Assembly: GCF_002954385.1 (NCBI RefSeq)
Contig: NZ_MQVY01000003.1
Coordinates: forward strand, 135,732-199,731
Length of the DNA stretch: 64,000 nt
Source of the DNA: Tenacibaculum sp. SG-28
Lineage (GTDB): Bacteria; Bacteroidota; Bacteroidia; Flavobacteriales; Flavobacteriaceae
Direction: 5' to 3'
In this document: in pieces, positions 1-8,334 of the stretch
Position numbering within the stretch: the stretch's first letter is position 1
How the letters are laid out: every line of letters begins with the position of its first letter
Position numbers and translations under genes: made by a program
The notes under the pieces: model-generated
The model's database searches: none
What the model was told of the DNA's origin: nothing
The model's input: only the letters and a program-made list of their open reading frames with translations

Positions 1-1
1 C

Positions 2-289
2 TTTATTCAAGGCTTAAAAGAAGACGGTCTCTACGATAGTGTTTGGCAGGCGGGAGCAATTTTACTACCTGTAAATTCTGTTGGTGTTATGGGCGACGAG
101 CGAACCTATGAAAAAGTAGTAGCATTGCGCGCTGTGGAAAGTACGGATGGTATGACAGCCGATTGGGTAAATTTACCCTATGCATTTTTACAAAAGACCT
201 CTAATAAAATAATTAACAACGTTAAAGGCGTGAACAGAGTGGTTTACGACATCAGTTCAAAACCACCAGCAACAATTGAGTGGGAATAA
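2..289 (+). CDS. guaA: GMP synthase (glutamine-hydrolysing), C-terminal fragment
   Basis: Only the last 95 codons are in the window; the reading frame is open to the left edge and stops at 287-289. The peptide carries the typical GuaA C-terminal dimerisation domain, with [20 protein letters not shown] and the ending KPPATIEWE that closes essentially all bacterial GMP synthases. The enzyme aminates XMP to GMP in the cytoplasm using ammonia from a glutamine amidotransferase domain, which lies outside this window. The next gene starts 40 bases downstream on the same strand, so co-transcription with the LysM lipoprotein is likely. Identification rests on family knowledge of the conserved C-terminus. 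Confidence 0.95.
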   Translation, partial: FIQGLKEDGLYDSVWQAGAILLPVNSVGVMGDERTYEKVVALRAVESTDGMTADWVNLPYAFLQKTSNKIINNVKGVNRVVYDISSKPPATIEWE

Positions 290-329
290 CGTTGTATTTC
301 TAATTGGTTACATTAACAGGAGAAAATAC

Positions 330-2174
330 ATGAGAAAATTACAGTTTTTAATCGTAGCAGGAGTTTTATCTTTTACCATATCGTGCGGACAACAAAAGCG
401 ATATATATCCTATAAAGTACAAGAAGGCGAAACCATAGCAGAGATTGCCAAGCGTTTGCAGATTTCTGAGGGTGATTTGCTACGTTTGAATCCGGATATA
501 AACGCATCCTTAGAAGGTAACTATGTAATTGTAATTCCAAATCCTGCCATTGCGAAAAGTAATTTAGGAGATGAACCAAGCTATGCTGTGGTTACTCCTG
601 ATGAAAAAGACACAAAAGGGCAAGTAGAGTCTACTGACGAAGATGCTACTTCTACAGAGGAAGAAGAAGTATATGAAACTACCGTTATTACCAATTACGA
701 AACTCATGAAGTGCAAGCCGGAGAAACGGTTTATCGAATTACCAAAATGTATGGTATTTCTAAAACCGATTTAATGGCCTTAAACCCAGAATATCCTGGT
801 ATTAAAAGTAACACATTAAGTATTGGACAGGTTCTAAAAGTAAAGGCGAATCGGGAAACGATAACGCTGAACAAAAAAGAAATTGTAGCACAATTTGTTA
901 CGCATGAAGTACAGCCAAAAGAGACGGTATACAGCATAACGCGTTTTTACAATATTAGCAAACCAGATCTTGTTGCGTTAAATCCGGAATATCCAGAGAT
1001 TCAGAACGACGCTATTTCCGCAGGACAATTGTTGAAAATAAAACGCAAAGACGCCGATAGTACAGATGAAAATCGTAGCTTTTATCAAGACGTAATAGCA
1101 GAAAACACATCTATTAATGTTGCCTTTTTATTGCCATTTAAAGCTACCGAATACGATACTTTAGCACCTGCTGCAATTTTCAAAAAAAATACGCTAGCAA
1201 ATATGGTTACTGACTTCTATCTAGGAGCTACCATCGCTATGGATTCGATTCGTACCCAAGGAATTTCAGTAAACGAATCGGTTTTTGACACCGGAAATCG
1301 AGGAAATCAAGTAGAACGTATTCTAGCAGAAGATCGTTTGGATGCGGTAGATGTAGTTATCGGACCTTTTTATTCCGATAAAGTTAGCATGGTTACCAAA
1401 AAAGTAGATGTGCCAGTTATTTTCCCTCATTTTTCGAGCAAGCAAAGTAATTTATCGTCGTCTAAATTAGTAAAAGCAGCGCCTGAAAAGAAAACCTATG
1501 CAGCTTACTTAACCGCATACCTAAAAGAGAATTACCAAGGCGAGACTATTTTTGTTGTAGGAGATAACAAAACCAATTCCAAAAGTATCGGTAAGGAAAT
1601 CGTTGCAGATCTTAAAAAACACGATTCTATTGGTGATATTCATGTTTTAAACCCCAAAGATGGGTATATTAAAAAGTCGCGTTTTACGGAAAAAATGAGT
1701 ATCACACATCGCAACTGGATCATTATAACAGCAGAGAATGAGGTGGCAATTGCGGACGCTCTAAATAGCATGATTGGGCTTCCAGAAGGGGTTACGGTAC
1801 AGGTTTTTGCAATTCATAAGAGTAAAGGATACGATAAAATAGACAACAACAAATTGGCTGCTATGGATTTCACCTATGTAGCACCTTATTTTGCCGATGA
1901 GAACTCTCCAGAACTAAACGCCTTTTACAAAACCTACCGAGTGAAAAACAATGCCTTACCATCGGAATATGCCATTAGGGGTTTTGATGTTACTTATGAT
2001 ATCTTAATGCGTATGGCTTCTGGAAATGAATTAAGTAGTACCTTTAAAGACGGTGTATCTTTCCGCTTAGAAAATAAATTTGACTACCGTAAAAAAATGT
2101 TTGGTGCAGCCACCAATACAGGATTATTTATCATCCAATACAACCCGGATTTGAGCTTGCGAAGACTGAAATAA
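330..2174 (+). CDS. LysM-repeat lipoprotein with periplasmic-binding-like domain
   Basis: A 614-residue envelope lipoprotein. The ATG at 330 is preferred over an upstream in-frame start at 276 because it gives a clean lipoprotein signal (lipobox ending FTISC, Cys19) and follows an AGGAG-like stretch at about 318-323. Three LysM repeats follow, at roughly residues 27-70, 125-180 and 190-245; each has a (V)QxxETVxxI core and an LNP(D/E) turn, and would bind peptidoglycan glycan chains. The C-terminal part (about 265-614) resembles type 1 periplasmic-binding or ABC-substrate-binding folds (for example VDVVIGPFYSDKV). Acidic low-complexity linkers (TDEDATSTEEEEVYE) separate the first repeats. It probably sits in the outer membrane facing the periplasm. 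The ligand of the C-terminal domain is unknown. Confidence 0.85.
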   Translation: MRKLQFLIVAGVLSFTISCGQQKRYISYKVQEGETIAEIAKRLQISEGDLLRLNPDINASLEGNYVIVIPNPAIAKSNLGDEPSYAVVTPDEKDTKGQVESTDEDATSTEEEEVYETTVITNYETHEVQAGETVYRITKMYGISKTDLMALNPEYPGIKSNTLSIGQVLKVKANRETITLNKKEIVAQFVTHEVQPKETVYSITRFYNISKPDLVALNPEYPEIQNDAISAGQLLKIKRKDADSTDENRSFYQDVIAENTSINVAFLLPFKATEYDTLAPAAIFKKNTLANMVTDFYLGATIAMDSIRTQGISVNESVFDTGNRGNQVERILAEDRLDAVDVVIGPFYSDKVSMVTKKVDVPVIFPHFSSKQSNLSSSKLVKAAPEKKTYAAYLTAYLKENYQGETIFVVGDNKTNSKSIGKEIVADLKKHDSIGDIHVLNPKDGYIKKSRFTEKMSITHRNWIIITAENEVAIADALNSMIGLPEGVTVQVFAIHKSKGYDKIDNNKLAAMDFTYVAPYFADENSPELNAFYKTYRVKNNALPSEYAIRGFDVTYDILMRMASGNELSSTFKDGVSFRLENKFDYRKKMFGAATNTGLFIIQYNPDLSLRRLK

Positions 2175-2362
2175 GATAATTCTTATTATGTGCTTTAATT
2201 GGTTGGGTATTCGTAATTGCATGTAGAATTACCGTTTTATATCTTTAATAATCTCTATATAAATAAGATTTTATAGTTAACTGAATCGAATAAAAGTTTA
2301 TCTATATGCGTTCCTGTTACAATAGATTCCATACTTTATTGGTTGCTTATAAAAATTACTGT

Positions 2363-3412
2363 TTACTTCCCATACATGTCTTTGTAGTATTGTTGGTAAC
2401 TTCCGGAAGTTATGTTAAGAACCCATGCTTCATTGTTTAAGTACCATTGTACTGTTTTCTCGATTCCTTCTTGAAACTGTAAAGATGGCTCCCAACCTAG
2501 TTCATCCTTTAATTTAGACGAATCGATAGCATAACGATAATCGTGCCCGGGTCTATCATTAACATAGGTGATTAAATCTAAAGACTGGCCTTTTTTACGC
2601 CCTAAAAGTCTATCTACGGTACGAATTAAAACTTTTATTACATCTATATTTCTCCACTCGTTAAAACCTCCAATGTTGTAAGTATCTCCTCGTTTTCCTT
2701 TATGAAAAATAGTGTCTATAGCACGAGCATGATCTTCTACAAACAACCAATCTCGAATGTTTTCCCCTTTTCCATAGACTGGCAAAGGTTTATTACTAGA
2801 AATATTATGTATAAAAAGTGGAATTAATTTTTCTGGAAACTGATACGAACCATAGTTATTGGAACAGTTCGAAATCACTGTTGGTAAGCCATAGGTATCC
2901 TGGAAAGCTCTTACAAAATGATCGGAAGAAGCTTTTGAGGCGGAATATGGCGAATGTGGGTCATACGGAGTTGTTTCTGTAAAGAGCCCATCATCACCAA
3001 GAGTTCCATAAACCTCATCGGTGGAAACATGGTAAAATAATTTACCTGTAAAATTACCATCCCATTGCTGTTTAGCTGCCTCTAACAAACTTAAGGTTCC
3101 CATAATATTGGTCTTCGCAAAGGAAAACGGATCTTTAATAGACCGATCCACATGCGATTCGGCTGCTAAATGTATCACAGCATCAATGCTAAACTCACTA
3201 AAGATCTTTACCATGTTCTGGTAATCACAAATATCTGCCTTTACAAAAGTATAATTCGGTTTATGCTCAATATCTTTTAAATTTGCCAGATTTCCTGCAT
3301 AGGTGAGCACATCTAAATTAATAATGTTATAGTTTGGATAGTTATTCACAAACAAACGTACGACATGCGAACCAATAAACCCAGCACCTCCTGTTACCAA
3401 AATATTTTTCAT
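2363..3412 (-). CDS. rfbB: dTDP-glucose 4,6-dehydratase
   Basis: A 349-residue extended short-chain dehydrogenase, the usual length for RfbB/RmlB. Visible are the N-terminal NAD-binding [11 protein letters not shown], the STDEVYG segment and the catalytic YSASK (Tyr/Lys). It converts dTDP-glucose to dTDP-4-keto-6-deoxyglucose. It is the last gene of the polysaccharide locus in the transcription direction, with rfbA upstream across a 204-base gap that carries a REP-like repeat. A Bacteroidota -7 box (TAGGTTTG) 41 bases before the start suggests its own promoter. Neither rmlC nor rmlD of the rhamnose pathway is adjacent, so the final dTDP-sugar cannot be named. Confidence 0.95.
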   Translation of the reverse strand: MKNILVTGGAGFIGSHVVRLFVNNYPNYNIINLDVLTYAGNLANLKDIEHKPNYTFVKADICDYQNMVKIFSEFSIDAVIHLAAESHVDRSIKDPFSFAKTNIMGTLSLLEAAKQQWDGNFTGKLFYHVSTDEVYGTLGDDGLFTETTPYDPHSPYSASKASSDHFVRAFQDTYGLPTVISNCSNNYGSYQFPEKLIPLFIHNISSNKPLPVYGKGENIRDWLFVEDHARAIDTIFHKGKRGDTYNIGGFNEWRNIDVIKVLIRTVDRLLGRKKGQSLDLITYVNDRPGHDYRYAIDSSKLKDELGWEPSLQFQEGIEKTVQWYLNNEAWVLNITSGSYQQYYKDMYGK

Positions 3413-3452
3413 GGAATACTTTCTTCTTAACTAATACCTAAAACTATAAAAA

Positions 3453-3460
3453 CAAACCTA
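3453..3460 (-). promoter_or_regulatory. Predicted -7 box TAGGTTTG upstream of rfbB
   Basis: On the minus strand this reads TAGGTTTG, a full match to the Bacteroidota primary-sigma -7 consensus TAnnTTTG, 41 bases before the rfbB start. I see no convincing -33 TTTG at the usual spacing, so the call is moderate. Confidence 0.45.
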
Positions 3461-3510
3461 CGAAAAAAATAGAAGTAACACCGTAAATAAAATTGTTTAA
3501 ACAAAAACAT

Positions 3511-3606
3511 TCTCAGTTCAAGCTCGAGTCAAGAAAATGTCAGTTCGAGTGTTTCGACTACTGCTCAAGATAAACTCCGTCGAGAACAACCCTTCGACTG
3601 ACTTCA
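3511..3606. repeat. REP-like intergenic repeat
   Basis: The gap between rfbA and rfbB holds repeated, partly inverted words: CTCAGTTCAAGCTCGAGTC, then CAGTTCGAGTGTTTCGACTA, then CTCCGTCGAGAAC and CTTCGACTGAC. The TTCGAGTG / TCGAGAAC / TTCGACTGA pattern is typical of short interspersed, hairpin-forming elements common between genes in flavobacteria. No protein is encoded here. It might act as an mRNA stabiliser, terminator or REP element; that is inference. Confidence 0.55.
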
Positions 3607-3616
3607 TGATAATAGT

Positions 3617-4489
3617 TTACAAATACAAACGAGAAAGGTACTGTCCGTAATCACTTTTAAGTAAAGGTTTCGTGATTTTTTCTAGTTGTACTTTGTCAAT
3701 ATACCCCATGTTATAGGCTATTTCTTCCAAACACGCTACTTTTAAGCCTTGACGTTTTTCGATGGTTTCAATAAATTGCCCAGCCTCCATTAAGGAGTCG
3801 TGTGTTCCGGTATCCAACCACGCAAAACCACGTCCCATTAGAGAAACTTTTAACCTGTTTTGTGTAAGATAGCTTTGGTTTACTGAAGTAATTTCTAACT
3901 CCCCTCTATTAGAAGGTTTTACTTTTTCTGCTATACCAACAACATCATTAGGATAAAAATACAGACCTACTACGGCATAATTTGAAGCGGGTACTTTTGG
4001 CTTTTCTTCGATAGAAATAGCATTTCCTTCTGTATCTAAAGAAACTACCCCATAGCGTTGTGGATCCTTTACCATATACCCAAAAATGGCAGCTTTTTGT
4101 TCTTCTTGTACTATCCGTATCGAATTTTGTAACATTTTTGAAAAGCCATGCCCATAAAAAATATTATCGCCAAGAATCAAACACACATCATCATTACCAA
4201 TAAATTCTTTCCCTATGATAAATGCCTGTGCTAAACCATCTGGTGTAGATTGTTCTTTAAAGTGTAAGGCAATTCCCAAATCGGAACCGTCTCCTAAAAG
4301 TTTTTTAAAATTTGGCAAATCTTGTGGCGTAGAAATAATTAAAATCTCCCGAATACCAGCCAGCATTAAAACCGATAAAGGGTAATAAATCATGGGTTTG
4401 TCATAAATCGGTAATAACTGTTTAGAAACCCCTTTTGTTAAAGGGTAAAGCCTTGTTCCTGAACCGCCTGCTAAGATGATGCCTTTCAT
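3617..4489 (-). CDS. rfbA: Glucose-1-phosphate thymidylyltransferase
   Basis: A 290-residue RfbA/RmlA, full length for the family. The N-terminal nucleotide-binding signature [11 protein letters not shown] is intact, followed by [17 protein letters not shown] and the metal-binding ILGDNIFYG segment. It joins dTTP and glucose-1-phosphate to give dTDP-glucose, the substrate of the neighbouring RfbB. Together they supply dTDP-4-keto-6-deoxyglucose for a deoxysugar of the surface glycan. It lies 50 bases downstream of the NeuD/PglD-type acyltransferase on the same strand. Confidence 0.95.
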   Translation of the reverse strand: MKGIILAGGSGTRLYPLTKGVSKQLLPIYDKPMIYYPLSVLMLAGIREILIISTPQDLPNFKKLLGDGSDLGIALHFKEQSTPDGLAQAFIIGKEFIGNDDVCLILGDNIFYGHGFSKMLQNSIRIVQEEQKAAIFGYMVKDPQRYGVVSLDTEGNAISIEEKPKVPASNYAVVGLYFYPNDVVGIAEKVKPSNRGELEITSVNQSYLTQNRLKVSLMGRGFAWLDTGTHDSLMEAGQFIETIEKRQGLKVACLEEIAYNMGYIDKVQLEKITKPLLKSDYGQYLSRLYL

Positions 4490-4539
4490 AAATTATCTAT
4501 AGAGTTCTAAAGTTAACCAAATAAGTTAGATTTATATAA

Positions 4540-5124
4540 TTATCCTGATAAGATCGTACCTGAACTAATAACAGTATCATCTGGAATATTTACATAATAA
4601 TCAATTTTTGCACCATTACCTATGTAAACTCTTTCTCCTATTTCACCTCCAGCAGAAATAGAAACTGTAGGCATTATCATACTGAAGTCATTAATACAAG
4701 TATCATGGGCTATTACTGAGGAAGTATTTATATAAACAAAATTACCTATCTTAATGTTTACAGTGAAAACAACATTAGCAGCAATTACTACCCCTTCTCC
4801 AAAAGTGACATTATCACTAGAATAAATCTCGACTGATGGATGAATAATATTTGGGAAAATAATATTTTGATTGTTAATTTTATTTTTAATTATACTTTTG
4901 ACTCTTGGATTTCCAATGGCTATAACTACACTTATTTCCTCTCTAATATCATTTAATTCTTTAATTTTGCCTATTATCGGATAACCATTAATTTTTTCAC
5001 TTATTAAATTATCATCATAAAATCCTAAAATATCCCATGTTTCAATTTTACGATTAATAGATTGAATTATACCAAGTAACTCACGTCCTAATCCTCCTGA
5101 TCCTACAATTGCAATTTTTTTCAT
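4540..5124 (-). CDS. NeuD/PglD-family sugar acyltransferase
   Basis: A 194-residue protein with the two-part architecture of the NeuD/PglD family: an N-terminal Rossmann-like nucleotide-sugar-binding half beginning MKKIAIVGSGGLGRELL, and a C-terminal left-handed beta-helix of imperfect hexapeptide repeats (GEGVVIAANVVF, IGNFVYINTSSVIAHD, IGERVYIGNGAKI). The His in the VIAHD segment is the likely catalytic base. Such enzymes N- or O-acetylate amino sugars on nucleotide carriers. The stop overlaps the start of the upstream WbpL-like transferase by 4 bases, indicating tight translational coupling. Substrate not determinable. Confidence 0.8.
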   Translation of the reverse strand: MKKIAIVGSGGLGRELLGIIQSINRKIETWDILGFYDDNLISEKINGYPIIGKIKELNDIREEISVVIAIGNPRVKSIIKNKINNQNIIFPNIIHPSVEIYSSDNVTFGEGVVIAANVVFTVNIKIGNFVYINTSSVIAHDTCINDFSMIMPTVSISAGGEIGERVYIGNGAKIDYYVNIPDDTVISSGTILSG

Positions 5125-6098
5125 TTTAATTTTTTTTGAGTCTTTTCAACGTACTTAAATATCATAATATATAATGAGATCGAAAAACCTATTGCCAAGA
5201 AAATTATAAATAATTGCGTATTTAAATCTGCATTATAAAATTTAAAAACAACCAAATTGATTAAAATTTGCAACAAAGCATATACCATCGAAACCTTCAT
5301 ATGAGATAGCTTAAGTTCATGTACCATCTTCTGGTAAATATGTTTTCTGTGTGGCTCTGTTATTTTTTCTCCTATCGATTTTCGATAAATAAGTGTAAGA
5401 ATAGAATCAGTGCCATATAGAAGCATCGATAGTATCAAAATAGGTGCATTAAGCTCTTTTATTAAGATAACCCCTGTAAAAAAAACAACTATTGCTATAC
5501 TAATACTTCCAATATCACCAGAAAACATTCTTGCTTTTGTTCGAAAATTATAAAAACCAAAGATTATTACAGACATTAATACGTATAAATTAAGTCTAGC
5601 GTCTAAAATATCTTCTTGTAGATTTATGAAATAAAATAAGACCAATGTAACAACACTATACAAGCCTGTTATTCCATTAATTCCATCCATAAAATTATAA
5701 ATATTTATAAATCCAACGCCCACAATTAATAGAGGTAGAAATATGAATAAATCATCAATTGAAATGCCAATTTGGTATATACACAACCCTACTGCTATAA
5801 ATTGAAAAGGCAGCCTGAGATTAGAACTTAATGTAATTATATCATCTACAAAACTAACTATAGCTATCAAAGACACTCCTAAAACAAAATAAGGATATTG
5901 AAATCCAGAAATAAAAAAATACAATAAAATTGCAACATAAAATAAAATACCTCCACCTCTAATAGTTGGAATAGTATGAGAACTTCTATGATTAGGTTTA
6001 TCGATTATATTGTATTTGTCAGCAAATCTTATATATAACACTGACGATGAATATAAAACTATCGTAATTATTATATTAAGAAATTGAGTAGATGACAT
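5121..6098 (-). CDS. Polyprenyl-phosphate sugar-1-phosphate transferase (WbpL/WecA type)
   Basis: A 325-residue polytopic membrane protein of the MraY/WecA/WbpL superfamily. Visible are the cytoplasmic Asp pair in SFVDDIITL, the NFMDGINGI loop, GDIGSISIAIVVFF, and the His-rich HRKHIYQKMV loop. These enzymes start glycan assembly by moving a HexNAc-1-phosphate or deoxy-HexNAc-1-phosphate from UDP to undecaprenyl phosphate. The start looks closest to WbpL (KPNHRSSHTIPTIRGGG). Neighbouring UDP-FucNAc genes suggest FucNAc or a related sugar as the primer. It overlaps the upstream glycosyltransferase by 23 bases. Confidence 0.85.
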   Translation of the reverse strand: MSSTQFLNIIITIVLYSSSVLYIRFADKYNIIDKPNHRSSHTIPTIRGGGILFYVAILLYFFISGFQYPYFVLGVSLIAIVSFVDDIITLSSNLRLPFQFIAVGLCIYQIGISIDDLFIFLPLLIVGVGFINIYNFMDGINGITGLYSVVTLVLFYFINLQEDILDARLNLYVLMSVIIFGFYNFRTKARMFSGDIGSISIAIVVFFTGVILIKELNAPILILSMLLYGTDSILTLIYRKSIGEKITEPHRKHIYQKMVHELKLSHMKVSMVYALLQILINLVVFKFYNADLNTQLFIIFLAIGFSISLYIMIFKYVEKTQKKLK

Positions 6099-7185
6099 TC
6101 TTATAGTGTTTTATTATTATATTTTGATCAAAAACCTTAACCGCTCTTTCTCTTGCTTTCGTTCCCATTTTAATTCTATCTTCTTGTGGAAGTAAAATCA
6201 TTCTTTTCATTTGAGAATAGAGACTGTCTACACTTTTAACTTCTGCTAAAAAACCTGTAATATTATCAACTACTACATCCCTACATCCAGGAACATCTGT
6301 AGTTACAATAGGAATTCCCATACTAGAAGCTTCGATAAGCACTTTTGATAACCCTTCTCTATAAGATGGTAAAACAATACTATCTACCTTTTCCATCTCC
6401 AAATGAACAGAGTCACTTTCTCCCAGATAGTTAACTAATCCCAAATCGCACCATCTATCCAATTCCTCTTGTTTTATCGCTGTTTCATTTTTATGATAAA
6501 TTCCGCCTAAAATGTCGAACTGCACTTCAGCAAACTCTTCTTTGATTATTTTAGCGGCCTCTATATACTCTCTGATTCCTTTATCATAAATTAACCTACC
6601 AACAAATAAAAAGCGGAAACCATCTTCTTGCTTTATATCTCTTTTAACTGGTCTAAATTTACTCGTATCAACACCTGAGCCAGGTATAATTATACATTTA
6701 TCATCTCTTATTAGTTTACTATTGATGAATAGTTCTAAATCATCTTGATTTTGAAAGAATACTTTAGTCGCACTCCTTTGCGATATTCTGTATAAAAATT
6801 TTGCAATTTTCGTTGAAATACTTTGTTTAATAAACAATGTTCCTAATCCAGAAATATTATTTACAACAGGAATACCTAATAATCCTGCTGCTATAGTTCC
6901 ATAAATATTTGGTTTTATCGCATTATGGCAGATGACATTTGGTTTTATACGCTTATAAATTTTATAATATTGTAAAACCAGTTTTATATCTTCAATAGGA
7001 TTTTTAGAGTTATTATTAATATTTATATGATTAAAATTAAAACCTAAATCTGTCAGTTTTTGCGAGTAATCATCTTTTGCAGCAACCGTGAAGATCTCAT
7101 GACCATCATTTTGTAAGGATTTTAACAATCCTTTTCTAAAATTATATATACTCCAAGAGATATTGGAAGAAAAAACAATTTTCAT
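6076..7185 (-). CDS. Glycosyltransferase family 4 (CapM/PglA-like)
   Basis: A 369-residue GT-B glycosyltransferase. The N-terminal half shows MKIVFSSNISWSIYNFRKGL, and the C-terminal donor site has FVGRLIYDKGI and the EX7E-type motif within PSYREGLSKVLIEASSMGIP. It retains GT4 length and is intact. CapM/PglA relatives transfer the second sugar (a HexNAc or deoxy-HexNAc) onto the undecaprenyl-linked primer. Its position directly before the WbpL-like initiating transferase fits that role. Linkage and sugar are inference. Confidence 0.85.
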   Translation of the reverse strand: MKIVFSSNISWSIYNFRKGLLKSLQNDGHEIFTVAAKDDYSQKLTDLGFNFNHININNNSKNPIEDIKLVLQYYKIYKRIKPNVICHNAIKPNIYGTIAAGLLGIPVVNNISGLGTLFIKQSISTKIAKFLYRISQRSATKVFFQNQDDLELFINSKLIRDDKCIIIPGSGVDTSKFRPVKRDIKQEDGFRFLFVGRLIYDKGIREYIEAAKIIKEEFAEVQFDILGGIYHKNETAIKQEELDRWCDLGLVNYLGESDSVHLEMEKVDSIVLPSYREGLSKVLIEASSMGIPIVTTDVPGCRDVVVDNITGFLAEVKSVDSLYSQMKRMILLPQEDRIKMGTKARERAVKVFDQNIIIKHYKNVIYSIS

Positions 7186-7188
7186 TTG

Positions 7189-8325
7189 CTAATTTTTATT
7201 CCAAACCACACGGTTAATATAATCTGTATAGGATAATATAATTCGCACCATTTTTTCACTAACATTGGGCATCGAATAATCATAAACCTCTCTAAAATTC
7301 CTATTAGGGCTTCTTTCTTGACTATTCAAGGCTACTAAACCTTGCATTACTCTTTCCGGATTTAAACCAACCATCATAACCGAAGTTTCTTCCATTGCCT
7401 CAGGTCTTTCATGAGCTTCTCTAATATTTAGAGCCCAAAAATTAAGAATAGACGACTCTTCAGAAATAGTCCCTGAATCCGATAAAACTGCATACGAATA
7501 CATTTGTAGTGCATTATAATCACTAAATCCTAAAGGCTTTAAAAATTGAATGTTTTTATGAGTTTTCATCTCTTTGCTATTCAGCATGTTTCTTGTACGT
7601 GGATGTGTCGAGACAATTACAGGATAATCATATTTTTCAGCAATCAAATTTAAAGACTCAATTAGTCCATTAAAGTTTTTTGGATTGCTAATATTTTCCT
7701 CCCTATGAGATGAAACTACAAAAAATTTATTCTTCTCAAGATTCAATTTTTCAAGTATCTCAGAGCTTTCTATTTTAGATTTAAATTTATGAAGTACTTC
7801 ACACATAGGGCTTCCAGTTTTAATTACTCTATCTGGAGATAATCCCTCTCTCAATAAATACTCTCTTGCTATCGAACTATATGTTAAATTTATATCGGCA
7901 ACGTGATCAACAATTTTTCTATTTGTTTCTTCAGGCACTCTTTGGTCAAAACAACGATTACCTGCCTCCATATGAAATACAGGAATTTTTCTCTTTTTAG
8001 CAGGAATAGCACATAAACAAGAATTTGTGTCTCCCAAAACTAAAAACGCATCAGGGTTTTCTTTTTCTAAAATAGGATCTATTTTAATAAGAATATTCCC
8101 AACCGTTTCAGTTGCATTTTTCCCAGCAGCTTCCAAAAAATAATCCGGTTTCCTTAAACCTAAATCTTCAAAAAATATTTCATTTAATTCATAATCATAA
8201 TTTTGACCTGTATGAACCAAAATATGATCTATTGCTTCGTTCTTATCTAAGGCTATAAGGGTGCAAGATAACCTGATAATTTCAGGTCTTGTTCCAACTA
8301 CCGTAACTACTTTTAATTTCTTCAT
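7189..8325 (-). CDS. capG: UDP-N-acetylglucosamine 2-epimerase family (CapG/WecB-like)
   Basis: A 378-residue non-hydrolysing 2-epimerase with the N-terminal VGTRPEIIRLS, the VVSSHREENI active-site segment and the C-terminal UDP-binding SDSGTISEESS. WecB itself makes UDP-ManNAc, but here the gene follows CapE- and CapF-like genes. In Staphylococcus aureus CapG performs the last 2-epimerisation giving UDP-N-acetyl-L-fucosamine. The gene context therefore favours CapG. It lies 9 bases after capF and 3 bases before the GT4 gene. Confidence 0.85.
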   Translation of the reverse strand: MKKLKVVTVVGTRPEIIRLSCTLIALDKNEAIDHILVHTGQNYDYELNEIFFEDLGLRKPDYFLEAAGKNATETVGNILIKIDPILEKENPDAFLVLGDTNSCLCAIPAKKRKIPVFHMEAGNRCFDQRVPEETNRKIVDHVADINLTYSSIAREYLLREGLSPDRVIKTGSPMCEVLHKFKSKIESSEILEKLNLEKNKFFVVSSHREENISNPKNFNGLIESLNLIAEKYDYPVIVSTHPRTRNMLNSKEMKTHKNIQFLKPLGFSDYNALQMYSYAVLSDSGTISEESSILNFWALNIREAHERPEAMEETSVMMVGLNPERVMQGLVALNSQERSPNRNFREVYDYSMPNVSEKMVRIILSYTDYINRVVWNKN

Positions 8326-8334
8326 TTTTATATT

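Noticed and set aside
276..329. Upstream start for the LysM lipoprotein
   Set aside because: The extension overlaps guaA and destroys the lipoprotein signal; the ATG at 330 is better.
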